A stretch of 64,000 nucleotides of DNA from Lepisosteus oculatus (taxonomy: Eukaryota > Chordata > Actinopteri > Semionotiformes > Lepisosteidae). Position numbers and translations under genes: made by a program. Where the stretch lies: assembly GCF_040954835.1 (NCBI RefSeq), contig NC_090704.1:36894979-36958978 (forward strand), read 5' to 3'. The notes under the pieces were generated by a model that saw nothing but the letters and a program-made list of their open reading frames with translations, had not been told where the DNA came from and did not search any database. This document shows positions 51,067 through 63,199 of the stretch, in pieces (position 1 is the stretch's first letter; each line of letters starts with the position of its first letter).

Positions 51067-52329
51067 GTTTAATATTAGACCTCTGGATAGAAAGCATAAT
51101 ATTCACTTTTGTTTTGTTAATGAAGATACAGATCTGTAAGGTCTTATTTACGAAGCCAAAAATTGTTTAATATAAATCTTTCGGTGAATATAAGATAATT
51201 GAAGAAAACTATCTTAGCATTAGCCTTGAGAACTTGATGTCAACACCTAAAGGCCAAAGCCCAATTTTCGATCACGTTTAGAATAAAAAAAAAATGTTTA
51301 GTCATATTTGCCTGTATGTGGCATATCTGTATGTGGTAATCTTTATAATATCAATGAGCACTTTGTAAGGCTGTTTTGAATTGGATATGCATCCTTTGGC
51401 ATTTCTTTATTACTCTATTCCTGTGTGTGTACCATGTAATAAACTGAAAGGGCATTGCATAGTTTGTAATTTCCTATATATTCTATTTTCTTATCAAAAA
51501 ATGAAAGAACCCTGATACCCCTCATGTGGTTTAGTCCACATCCAGCAGTGATTATTGTTGCAATGCAGCAGCATCCACAAGTTCTTCACAGATGTCCTTA
51601 GAGATATAAATTAGAATATAGATATACTGTAGAACTCGGTTTTCTTCTCACAAGAATTGAAATCTGCTTTGTGACATTTCTTAAAGCCTGCTTTGTTTGT
51701 TTTCTGTTGGTGTTCTTCTTTTATAGTATGTGCAACCCTATTTACTCTTTAGACTCTCTGAGATGACGGTTAAGCCAGGTCATATTTTGGGCCATGCCTT
51801 CTGTGTTGGTCACAGTTTAATATACCATTCTTTAATATTTTCTAAGGCCAGTGTATATACAGAATTAAATATCATACATTTGCACACTTGTATACAGTAT
51901 GTACAATATAAACAGAAGAATGAAGCATGTGTTCATATTTGTTTTAACTTGTGCTGGTTGTGATTGTACAAAATGATTGATGGTTAAAATATTAAATAAA
52001 AATATTAATTTCATGGCCCCCCTTGAACCAAAAAAGGTAAAACATCAAAATTTGATGTTATTATGTTTTGTTACCTTAATTTCATTCTTCCATCCACTTT
52101 ATATTTACCTTTGTATCTTCTTTTTGGGTGTTTAATTTAGTTTATCTAACTGGGTTGATAAATGAGAAAAAAATTATGTTTCTATTATTCTGTCTGGTCA
52201 TTTATTAAGTTTCCTGTAGTTTTCCTCATTGCACAGGAAAACCAGGTTGTAATGACATCATTTGTAGTGACAAAGAAAGACATAAAGTACTGTAACACCA
52301 TGTCTTTCTTTCTCTAAAGAGTCAACCAC

Positions 52330-52398
52330 TTTCTTGACCTAAAGGTTAGGTTCCTGACTCCCATGTCACACGCTCTGTGTTCGAATCCCGCTGAAGCC
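52330..52398 (+). repeat. tRNA-like fragment (SINE head?)
   Basis: Has a near-perfect B box, tgttcgaatcc at 52379-52389, and a weaker A-box-like tgacctaaagg about 40 bases before it. It abuts the next SINE. It does not fold into an obvious complete tRNA and lacks a clear acceptor stem, so a SINE head is more likely than a tRNA gene. Confidence 0.45.
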
Positions 52399-52408
52399 AT
52401 GACTTCTT

Positions 52409-52694
52409 GGGGCAGAGCGGTGGCTCTGTGGCTCAGGATCTGCGCCTGTGACTGGAAGGTTGCCGGTTTAAATCCCGTGGCCAGCAGAGGAATCCTACTC
52501 CGTTGGGCCCCTGAGCAAGGCCCTTAACCCTACTGTAACTGCTCCAGGGGCACTGTACAATGGCAGACCCTGTGCTCTGAACCCAAGCTTCTCTTCCTGT
52601 CTGTGTCTCCATGGAGAAAAGCTGGGGTATGCAAAAAGACAAGTTCCTAATGCAAGAAATTGTACAGGGCTAATAAAGAAATTTTATTATTATT
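52409..52694 (+). repeat. tRNA-derived SINE with L2-like tail, full length
   Basis: Head: gcggtggctctgtggctcag (A box) and gttgccggtttaaatccc (B box), 40 bases apart. Body: ggcccctgagcaaggccctt. Tail: a gggctaataaagaaatttta sequence with a few ATT units. It is the sister copy of 28510-28791. RNA polymerase III would transcribe a live copy; the tail suggests mobilisation by an L2-type LINE such as the one at 43.2 kb. Confidence 0.85.
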
Positions 52695-52699
52695 GATCT

Positions 52700-54540
52700 G
52701 ATCCTAAAATGAACTGTGTATGATCCTAAAATCTACTGTATTGTTTTTCAGTTGGCTTATGCTGTCCTTATATACATAACTTCGACATTTTCATGAATTA
52801 ATATCTCAATTCTGATAATGAAGACTGATTTAATGTAAATGCTGGTTAAAAAGGTTGTCTGTTAAAAAAATATGTTTGCTTGTCTTCACACTCAGAATAC
52901 AGAAACATCAAAACTAGTGGATTTTTTTCATTGAGAGATCATGCATTTTTAGTGTTCTAAAATTAGAGGCATGTGTTAGTACAGACATCTGCTATGCACT
53001 TCACCTCTCATATTCTGTTCTGCTTCAAGCCCTCCGTTTGAAATCCCAGTTTTATTTTATTAATCAGTGTGTTGATATGGGGAATTACAGATCTCTTCAC
53101 AGGGTCATAGATAAAAACAGCATGTACAGGTATGTGCTCCTCGTACTGTCTCTATTTCACAATTTATGGATTTTCCATCAATGTATGTTTTTCGCCGGGA
53201 TCACTCTGAACATACAGTATGTACAGACAATTATTTTTTATCAAGTCATAACTGGCTGCTCTCTATAGTGGCTCTCTGCATGTACACGTCATATTGTCTT
53301 CTCTAATGTGAAACCAGTCTCGATTAAACTGTGTCTATATAACACAGTCTTCCCAGGATTTATTTTATTTTCATTTTGTTTTAGGGTCAAATTGAAAGAT
53401 TTTGATATTTACTGTATAAAATACATTACATACTTTTCATAAGGCCATAATTATATATTTTTTTAGTTCTCAAGGTTACCATTATTTTCTAAGTTGGTCT
53501 GATGCGCCCATTTAGTTCTTACCTGGAAGGAGCGCACTCATTTTAAAAGGTCAAGAACAAACACACTGAAGGGCAACCCTTCATAATTTGTAGACTTCAA
53601 AGGAAGAAAACAATTTGAATTATTTCACTTTGAAGGTTTCAGTTGCTCAAGCACTGATTAACACCATCTTTCAAATGCCAACTACATTGTGTATTAGTTG
53701 TGTACAGAGAAGGGGAAAAGTACAATTCTTAACATCATAAGAAAAAAAATCAAGATTATTTATAAATGGTCTTGGTTTCCCAGAGGACAAAACACTTTCA
53801 TTTTTATTTTTGTCAGTTTTTAAGTTTTCATTTGAACATCTCTAATACCAACAACAATTTTCAGCTCTGGTTTTCAGGTTCTCTAACTCTTACTTTTCTA
53901 GTTATCACAGACCAGAGGAGGTGTGAATTAAATGCAAAGATATCTGTACTGTTTAAGTAACTACTACTAGTTGCCCATGACTGGGATAATTTACATTGAC
54001 AGTTATTTCAAAATTTAGGGAGATGGCTATTTCAAAATTCAGGGAGTTGGCTGTAATGTAGTTTCTTCATTTTGTCTTCAAATTACATCTAATTCTTTTT
54101 AAAGTAACATTTGACACATTCTCTTTCCTCAAATGTAACAGGGAAATTTTCGTCACCAAAATGTTTTTTTTAATATGGGTATATTGTATACTACATTACA
54201 AGTTTTTGAGGCTGTGTTTTTTGTTTGTTAATCACTTAAAAATTCAAAAAAGAGGGCACAACCATTTTGCTGTGATGTTTTCTTTGAGCCCTGTCAAGTT
54301 TAGTTTTATTTTTAAAGCACATTTTGTGAAATGTCCTTAAATGTTTTTCTTAAAAAATATTTTTAAGAATTCAGCTCTAATCTTGTTTTTCAAATCATTT
54401 TTGTGATATATGCATTAATAAAATCAATTAAAAAATCAATTTAAATTATAAATCAATGTAAAATCAATTTAAATCAAAACAGATGAATCAATCACATTAT
54501 CCTGTTACAAAATTGGGTCTTTTAGAACTAAAAATTGCCC
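52700..54540. other. Intergenic, no gene seen
   Basis: A+T-rich; around 54415-54480 a run of loosely repeated aaatcaattta units. Nothing coding recognised. Confidence 0.5.
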
Positions 54541-54544
54541 ATTA

Positions 54545-54905
54545 AAATCTCTCTTTGCTACTGGCAGATCTCACAGTGAAGACCCTGAGTGCTTTGTAAA
54601 TACAATCTTAAGAATCTTCCCTTAATTGAGCCCCACAGGAAAAAACGTGTCTCAATCTTTCAGCGGGGAATTCCCTCAGTGTGGACGGGGTTAATGCAAG
54701 TGGCATTCAGAGGCTGGTGTGCTCTGCTCTTCAGCCATCAGTGGGAGGGGGGGGCATGAGGCTGGTTTGTATTTTTTAGTACTTGTTCCCTCCCCCTCTG
54801 CCTCTCAGCATTTCTGAAGGGTCAGGTAACAGGGCTGCTCCTGACAAACGCATGCTTCCTGTGCTAGCCTAATCATGGCAAGATGAGGGGCCGCACTCTC
54901 TGAGG
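54545..54905 (+). promoter_or_regulatory. Less A+T-rich block upstream of an orphan first exon
   Basis: Base composition changes for about 360 bases: G-runs near 54748, C/T-rich ttccctccccctctgcctct near 54790, and several short GC-rich words. It ends right at the start codon at 54906. The position fits a promoter and 5' untranslated region, but no TATA box or definite factor site is seen. Confidence 0.35.
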
Positions 54906-54989
54906 ATGGAGAAGAAAGTCTGCGTGATCCAGACAGATTTCCACCAATACCGTCCGACCATTACCATCCAAACCAAGCCACTGGCACAC
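54906..54989 (+). CDS. Candidate first coding exon of an unrecognised gene
   Basis: ATG in a strong context (aggATGG), 28 codons, beginning MEKKVCVIQTDFHQYRPTI, then a consensus splice donor, CAC|GTAAGG, at 54990. The frame also stays open to 55157. Codon use is less A/T-biased than that of chance frames nearby. I do not recognise the protein. gas7, expected beyond rcvrn, would be on the other strand and starts differently, so it is not gas7. No second exon in phase was identified in the remaining 9 kb. It could be an alternative first exon or a chance frame. Confidence 0.35.
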
Positions 54990-55159
54990 GTAAGGCACCT
55001 CTTCTTTCCACTTGGTGTTGACACTTCCGTAAGGCTGGGCATTTTTTCACTCTTATGGGTTATAGGGAGGAATTCCTTTCACATGCTGTCTTCACTTCTG
55101 AAGAATAATATGGCTTCTCAATTGTTTACTGTAAAAAGGGGGCTTTTGGGATGGTAGTT

Positions 55160-58100
55160 GGTGCTTCAGTGACAAAGGTGACATGCACAAATTTATCCTG
55201 AAAGCGCTGGAGAATGTATCTGCAAGTTAATGAATTTATATACAGTAGTTTTTTTTTTTCAGTTAGTTATTCTCCTAGGCAGTACAAATGTAAGGGAAAC
55301 TGTCTCTTAAGACAGTATTGTATTCACATTTAAATCTAAATATTTTTAAATTATTGGCCATGCTTATCCTGTCTTGAGCAACTCCATGCAGTATATGTGC
55401 AATGGAAAATACTGTACATGAAAGAACATAGTTGTACTATGATTTGCTAAAAGCCTTTATATTGTGATCTAGCGGGAAGAGTCTGTGGCATGATGGTTCT
55501 TCAGCGGTGATGGCAACTGAGGCTCCATTATTCTAAAGCAGTTCATGCTTCAGTATTGCCCCATATGTTCCATGAACCTAATACAGGTATATTTCACTGT
55601 GCACACCGAGGAGTTTCTAACTTCATGCAACCCCGTGCTGCTAATGTTTTTTTCCACTGGTGCTGCAATAAACATAATTCTCAGAGGTGGAACCAAGACT
55701 GCTGCGCAGAAGTTTTATTTTAAATGAGATTGCAACAGCATTTTACCATGAAGATTAATGTCTGGGAAAATAATAGAATGGAAATAAAATACAAAATACG
55801 AATTTAAAATATAAAGTGTTGAATGAGCTAGGCTTAATTTACATAACCAATTGACAAAATGAATTAACTTTCTATATATAAATAAATATGGTCATATCAA
55901 AGATGATAATCTGACCAGTACTGGACTACATCACCATAAGGAATCCAGACAGGTGTAATAATATTTTATGCATTTTGTGCAAGGCTGTCATTCATGTCAC
56001 GTGGGTTTCAACATGCTGTAGCTCTATTCAGAATTTCCTGCATACCAACTTAATATGGTGTATTGCAGTCTGTGACTGTGTTATGAATAAAGTGAATAGT
56101 TGCAATGAATTATTTCTGATTCGTAAACACTGCAGGTCACAAAAACTGAGATAAATGAAAGCTAAAGATTATTTCTAAAGAGTTCTGGAGATTTTAATTT
56201 GTTGTTCTGAGTTTAGAGCTTGTATTATCTTTTGCATTTAAAACATTCTCAAAAGTGCAGTAAAGATAAACTTGGCTCCATAACAATACATTTAATGTCC
56301 GCTCATTGTTGATGTCAGGAATAGATACCATTACATTTAATGGCACTAGGCCATTAGAATCACATATCTTATGCCCTTTTTAGTTCCATATGTAAACACT
56401 TATATAAAGGATAAAGCAATAACGATTTCTGGAATTCCAGACTCATGCCTACAACTGTTCCTTTTTAATAGCTCATATCCAGGCTTGTGGCAAAGGCGTG
56501 CAAGGGATTTGTTATTTGAGCTGTTGCGTTTTATCATGTATTTAAACACAGTCAGTTGAATGAAATACATACACCTGAGGGCTGTGTGCAGCCCACTAAG
56601 ACAAACTAACACCTGGGCCGTAAATACTGTATATGACAATTCCTAATCTAGTTCAGTTTGGATGCTTTGAAAGTATTTTCTTTTTTACTATTCCAACCCC
56701 CTTGGTGTCTAAACACATCCTGTAGCAGATGGACTTTGAACCTATTTATGGGTAAAACAAAATCAAGACACTTTATGCAACATGGTGATATTGAATCACT
56801 CATCTCAGTTGCAGGTGGAAAACAAGGCATATAAAGCTTTAATGAAATCATGTTTAATAAAGGTCCCATCTATTGTCATATTATTCATATATATATTGTA
56901 TTATATTATTATAATATAATTCATATACTACAGTATGTCATATATACCCAATTGTTGTCATATTAACTGCCCTGGATTTCATGTAGAATATCCACTAGCT
57001 GCATGGCAGAATTGGCTTTTCTGCTTGTGTTTCATCATTTTCATAATAAGAATAGAGAGACCTCTTATTTCTTTAAGGAACTGGATCACCATTTCATAAG
57101 AATCAAAGCCGTGAAGGAAAAACTCATTTTATATACACAGTTTTGTTTAAACAAGCAGATGCCAGAGATTGTGATGAATGGAGGGTAGGCTGAAGTCATA
57201 GCCCACTGATTACAATGTTACAGAAGTTTACTCTCAGCCCTCAGAGCCTGGGAGTAGCCATAGTCTATAGACTTGAGTTTATCACACAGGCCAATGAGGT
57301 GGCAGAATAGTTATCGAACAGGACTTGTACTGCAGGAATAGTAAGTATATTGACCTTACTCTCCTCTGGGGCAAGAGAATGGGGCATTAGGATGGTGGAG
57401 GGAGGACGGTAACCTCAGAAACACTGTGCAGTATATACACATACTGTAAAAATGTCATACAGTAATAGAGTGATCAACATTGTAGAGCCAGTGTAATTTG
57501 GAAAGAATGGTGAAATGCTGGTTAGAAAAGATTTGTCAAGGTGTTAGGAAGCATTTCAACTGAAACCATATGTTCCTCATCTATGCTGCTGTCACACATT
57601 AATGCTGCCTGCAGATCCTGTATAGAGTTTCCAATTTCAAGCCACTGCGAATTGCCTCTAGGAATTTGTGAACAAAAAATTGAAATTTGGGAGTGTCTTC
57701 CCCTTGGCTTTGAGCCATGTCAAAGCTATAGTCCTAAAACCACATGCTCCAGTCAACAGTATCAAGTGGCAAACTACTGTACTGCTGCTAAGATTTTGCT
57801 TGCCTATACTGTGGTAGTTCTTTTAATTTCCTCTTTTTTACTGTATGTAACATTTACAATGTACAATTAGTAATTGTGCAGGTACAATAAGCTAAAAAAA
57901 ATGGCGAAAACGATAATAAGGCTAGCACAAAGTGGAGAAGAAATGCATGTGCTACAGTACCTAAACAAAAGTAAATAAGAAGTAGAACATTACTCAGTTG
58001 TATGGAGGCACCAAGCATCTCTAAAGTGAATGAAACTAGCCAGTTACATTTCCAGTTTGAGAATTAAAAGTATTAGTGGAATATGGTGTGAGAAATATTG

Positions 58101-58200
58101 AAGGATATAGTTGAGAGCCAAGTCAATGTACAGTAGGTGCTGTTTGAACAGATGGAGTCATGTGTACATACTGAACATACTATTCCCTCACAGAGGAGGC
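55160..58200. other. Possible intron or intergenic, no gene seen
   Basis: A+T-rich, with an AT-only palindromic stretch near 56885-56930. Chance open frames only, for example 57541-57870, whose predicted protein resembles nothing known to me. Confidence 0.45.
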
Positions 58201-58204
58201 TCTT

Positions 58205-58385
58205 AAAATGCAAGAATAGAGGTAGGATACAAAGTTTTGTCCTGCAACACCTGGGGTGTGAACCAGGGTCTCCAGTGTAATGCAACAGGGAATAAGCCAC
58301 ATGAGCCACATAAAGGAGACCTCCTTCAGCCCAGACTGCTGAGGTCCTTGCTATGTTCAGGGAGGGCGATGACATCAACGTATCC
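58205..58385 (-). repeat. Possible tRNA-like SINE fragment, inverted
   Basis: On the minus strand a tggctcatgtggc A-box-like word is followed about 45 bases later by ggttcacacccc, a partial B box. The block is richer in G+C than its flanks. No tail or second copy was found in the window. Confidence 0.3.
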
Positions 58386-58399
58386 GACCTAGGTCCGCC

Positions 58400-61300
58400 A
58401 CATAAGACCATGGAGCTGTAGTCCAGTGAAGATAAATCTACTGTCTTTTTAACTGTATTGTGAAATCAAAGTAAATCATATGAATTCTAAAGGCATTTTC
58501 TACTTTAAGATTTTGAACCAACCAATTTCTTGTTTTGATTTACTCTACTCAATTAAACATTTAAATTAGAATTTTTTAACATATTTAAGTATTTAATATT
58601 TAAGGAGCTGTCAAGAGAATCAAGATTTGATGAGTCATTTAAAATACAGGTCAGAATGCTGGGATTTCTTATGAAACTCAGTTTACATTGATTATCTGCT
58701 TTAGATGATACAGCATTTCAGAAACCTAAAAAAAATGTTTTAATTGAATTTGTAAATGTATTTTGTCTTATTGAATGACACATTCTTAGACCATGATAGC
58801 AAATTTTGCAGTTTCTTTACTCAAAATCAATTTATGTTCCAAAATAATAATCTAGAATAACATCGTTTAGGTCACTAAAAATTTGGTTTCATCCCCAGTT
58901 TATAGAGTAGACGTTTTGCATTTCTGGAGTTCTATTTGGAAGGTCAATGGGGTTCTGCTGAGGTTGATATACAATACAGAAATGTCATGCTTTTTGTGGT
59001 GAACTCAGCTACAGTAGATTAAAATGATTTTTTACCTTTAAAAAGATTAATTTGTAAACTACTTTGTTTCTGCTTCACATGAATAATCTTTTTCTTATTA
59101 TTATTAACCTTGAGTGGAGTATTTGCTTGTTTAAGTACAGCCAATGTTATTTTAGTACATTTTAGTTCTCATTTTTAAATTGAATTTCCAGTTATTCTCT
59201 GTTTAAACCTCTCCACCCTAGTTTTCATTTACCATTTGTTAATCAATGTAAGTTCACTGTAATTCAAGTAAACACAAGTTTATTGTAATTCATGAATGAT
59301 TCATGATTTCAGTACATACAGTATGAACATTTTAATTCAATAATTACATTTCTGTGGCTTATAAGTGAACTACTGTATACATACTGTATAATAGTTACTG
59401 TATAGTATTTACACCTGGTAGTGTTCAGGGGACAAAAAATGGACACATAAAATTCCTATATAAAGCTTTAATACATATGTTTCTATAAGAAGAAGTAAAC
59501 TACTGGGGCCTCTTGGCAAAGTGGGTTATATGGAGAATAAACGTAAAACTTAAAGGCTCTTAATAGCGAATGCTTCTGGCTCTTGTAAAAAAGGATACTT
59601 GCCAAATAGAGTAGAGATACAGATTTGTTATGATACTGCATCTTTACGTAATGAAAAATAACACAAATTCTAAGTGTCGTCAGGATAGGGTGTAGATATT
59701 TTAAGGCAAAGACTATGAGCCAAACATCAGCGCTTACAGTGTGAGTAATGGCAGAAGACTCTGGAATGTGTACTGTACAGTATGTTTTAGAGGAGGCAAA
59801 AGTCTTCATCCACTCTCCAGCTGTCAAGATCATATAGACATTATTGTAGCAGTAACAAAACAAAGATGTCAAAAGATGCCTGGTAGATGCTATGAGTAGA
59901 TTGATGTACCTTGAATAGTACCATTTAATTAACATGGTACTGTACCTCAGAGCAGGTTTAAATTTTTTTCTGTAATTTTCACAATAATAAACTTTTTGTG
60001 AGAAAATAGGTTTAAATGATAAGATAGTGTGACTTCAAGAGACATCCCCGGGAGTGTCCATATGTGTATGTTGTTTTAGAGTTTTAAATCATTTTGGAGA
60101 AGTGTTTTTTAAAGTAGTAACTTAAAACAAGTGTCTGCCTTTCTATTTCTAATATTACCTTAAAGAACAAATGTAGCTAGCAGAGATCTGCTTATGCTAT
60201 GTCCAACTCAGTTTCCCACTAATGACAGTCATTTTCCAGTGACAAGCATAGATACCTTGAATTTCATTGAGCAAGCTGTGACAAGTTTTTTTTTCTAATA
60301 GCACTTTCTATTCAAAGAACATTTCACTGAGCTGTGGAAAATTGATTCACATCTGTTTTCTAAGAAAGTATAATAAAGCATTTTTGTATTATTGCTGCTG
60401 AGCCAGAAGTGCTTGTACAATCTTGTTGCAGAATGAGTACATATAACTAATGGAAGGCACAACTGGTGGCTATACAAATTATTACTGAGATATAATTAAA
60501 CCTGAGATTCAGAAGAGTATAGAGTATTTCACACATTATTCAATAGATTTTTCATCATATCCTTATGCCTGTCATTAATTCTTTGTAGTGATCAGAAATT
60601 TAAACTTCACTTGGAATTTCTCATTTGTCCACATCCTTCACTAAAATGTTAATATTACAGTTTAGTTTGTCTTTGCATTCTTATTTTAAACACCAATTTT
60701 TTCTGTATAATGTCAGCAGTGTTTGCTCTCTTAAATGTCGGGGTTTTGCAGTTCATGCTCCTGTAGAGTTTCTCAACCACTTTTCAGGTTCATGAATTTC
60801 TCATGCGAACATTAAGCTCTTTGACTTTGAGGTATTTAACCTGACCGTTTTCCATCATTGATCAAGCGAATACTATACACAGCAAAGCTCACATGAATCA
60901 TTTTGCAGCTGGGACATTGGTGTTGAAATGTGAGAGAAACCCGTCAATGAATGACATTTCAGTGACCTGTGAACATAAACCACTTTGTGTTGCACACTCA
61001 CTTTATTGTTCTCAGGTTTGCAGATACAAAACTGAGCTAAAAGGAGATCTACTCAATATTAACATTGACATTAGAGTTTATCAATGTGTCTGTTGTAAAA
61101 ATATCTGTGTAGTATTATACATTTCTGTGTATACTATAATGTACTGTAATGTCTGTGTATACAATTGAACATGGAGGTCTTTTCCAAAATCAGGGCAAAG
61201 TATTTGTACATTTTGTGTTACTTTACAAATTAACAATTGCAAAACGGAATCTGTATCTGCAAACATTCCTTTAGGACATTTTCATGCCAAGCAGAAAGAT

Positions 61301-62150
61301 GAAATTGAGGTCGGCAGTATTCAGAGAAAGAGCTGTCTATCTTTATATTGTTTCTACCATGTTTCACATATCACCCAGAACCCTTGACATGTACTGTCAA
61401 CACACTTTACCACTACATGAAAAAGGAAAAGCCTAAAAGAAAAAAACAAACAAACCTGTGGCCAGATATGCGTAAAATCATTTTCCTCCAGGGGTAAAAG
61501 ATTAATGAAAATTCTTGTACAATGAAAAAAAAATGTAAGTGTAGTTCAATGTTTATCACAGTTTTTGTTACTTCAAATAACAGCATTCACATTCCCAGGT
61601 AGGGATTATCAGATGGTTACTTCAGAAATAAAACAAATACATTAATTAACTACAGCATGTTTCATTATACATTTGGGCAAGAAATGCTAGTTCTGGTCAG
61701 TTTAGTACATACATGGATAGCAAAAGAAAGGAGAGAGAAAGACAACTATACATTTATATATATGAGAAATTGTAGTAATGTAATGGACTGGTGTCCTATT
61801 CAGAGAGTATTACAAATTTGTTCCCCACGATTTCAGGACTGTCTTCATGTTGCCATGACACTTCAAGATGTGAACATCTTTGTGATGATGGATAGATGAG
61901 TGGAAATTCAAATTGGTTTTCTTGGTTTAAAATTAAATTTCAGCCTTCTTACTAATTACTTTGGTAATTAGTAGTTTACTGATCCTAGGATCTCATCCAA
62001 ATGTTTCTTGAAGGAAGCCAAGGTATTGGGTAACTGTTTTCCTACTTTAATAGCACTTTGCTTAAACATGTGCCTCCTGTTCTCAGTTTTTAATAAACTT
62101 CTGCATGGTATATACTTCTGTGTATACAGATTTATAAAGATTTTTAAAGT
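58400..62150. other. Possible intron or intergenic, no gene seen
   Basis: A+T-rich. The longest open frame (59935-59483, minus, 150 codons) has no recognised domain and an A/T-driven composition. Confidence 0.45.
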
Positions 62151-62162
62151 GTTGATGTGGAG

Positions 62163-62520
62163 GGTGGCACGATGGCGCAGTGGTTAGCATTGCTTGCTCA
62201 CAGTGCTGGTGTCCTGGGTTCGATTCTTGGCTAGGGATGGTACAGTATCTGTGTGGAGTTTGTATGTTCTTCTTGTGTTTGCGTGGATTTCCTCTTGGTG
62301 CTCTAGTTTACTTTCATAGTCCAAAAACATACTTGGAGGTTAATTGGCTTCTGGTAAAATTGGCCCTGGGTGTGAGAATGGACAATATCTGTGTCTGTCT
62401 CCCTCACGATAGACTGGCATCCTATTGAAGCTGTATCCTACCTTGTGCCTGTTGCTTGCTGGGATAGGTTCTGGCTCTCCCACGACCCTGAATTGGTAGA
62501 AGTGGTTTGAAAATGGATAG
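62163..62520 (+). repeat. GGAT-tailed SINE family, full-length copy
   Basis: Reference copy for the family in this window. Head gggtggcacgatggcgcag with A box and gggttcgattc B box; middle gtatgttcttcttgtgtttg, gtccaaaaacatac; 3' part actggcatcctattgaagc, ttgcttgctgggatagg, cccacgaccctgaattgg; tail aaaatggatag. A gttgatg word at 62154 recurs at 62527, just after the copy, and may be its target-site duplication. Confidence 0.85.
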
Positions 62521-62536
62521 ATTTGTTGATGTTGAT

Positions 62537-62880
62537 GGGTGGCACGGTGGCACAGTAGTTAGCATTCCTTCCTTGCAGCAATGGGGTTCATGGTTCAATT
62601 CTGGACCTAGGATGCTATCTGTGTGAAGTTTGAACAGTATGTCCTCCCTTGTTTGTGTAGGTTGCCTCCACGTGCTTCACTCCAAATACCTGTACGTTAA
62701 TTGGCTCCTGGGAAAAGTGGCCCTGATGTGAGTTTGTTTGTATCTCTGTGTGTCCTGTGATGGACTAGTGTCCCATTCAGGGTGTACCCAGCTTGCCCCC
62801 ATTGCAAGCAACAGGCAGAAGGTGCCAGCTCCCCCACAACCTTGACATGGATGAGCCATTAGAAAATGGATAGATAGACA
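62537..62880 (+). repeat. GGAT-tailed SINE family, second head-to-tail copy
   Basis: Starts gggtggcacggtggcacag, 16 bases after the previous copy ends, in the same orientation, and runs to an aaaatggatagatagacag tail. The two copies differ at many sites, so they look like separate insertions rather than a recent tandem duplication. Confidence 0.85.
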
Positions 62881-62954
62881 GAAGCTGATGCTGATTAAGT
62901 TTTGCTCCTCTAGGAAGTGGTGTTCATGGGTCAATGCAAAGGCTGAACTTTGAA

Positions 62955-63195
62955 AGCATCTCAAGTTCAAGTTCAAGTTTATTGTCATTATACTCATATA
63001 CAGGTATATGGTATAACGAAATGCTATTTAGCTAGCTCTCGGACATAAGTAGTACAAGAAAAAAACAACAACAACAACAATACAATTGTATAACAAAAGA
63101 AAGACAGAGACAACAGGCAGTGTGCAAAACACAACAACAGACGTGCAAAAACAGCAACAGGCAATGTGCAAAACAACACAAAGGTAACAGGTTAT
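62955..63195 (-). repeat. 3' end of a retroelement with (TTGAAC)n tail
   Basis: On the minus strand a segment with short repeated gttttgcacat/ctgttg words leads to tataatgacaataaacttg and then several TTGAAC units. AATAAA directly before a simple-repeat tail is the usual 3' end of a LINE or of a SINE mobilised by one. On the plus strand the segment 63060-63190 appears as an A/C-rich tandem with aacaacaac and gtgcaaaac units. Family not named. Confidence 0.55.
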
Positions 63196-63199
63196 GTGC

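Noticed and set aside
52330-52398. A functional tRNA gene
   Set aside because: The B box is good but the acceptor and anticodon stems are not evident, and it abuts a SINE.
38000-54500. gas7, the expected neighbour of rcvrn
   Set aside because: I looked for F-BAR and C-terminal gas7 motifs on both strands by eye and found none. It may lie outside the window.
57541-57870. Open frame of 109 codons with a hydrophobic C-terminus, plus strand
   Set aside because: No start context, no splice pattern and no recognised family; length within what chance gives in 64 kb.
59483-59935. Open frame of 150 codons, minus strand
   Set aside because: Composition follows the local A+T bias (many I, Y, L, S, K) and no domain is visible. 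Length alone is not enough.
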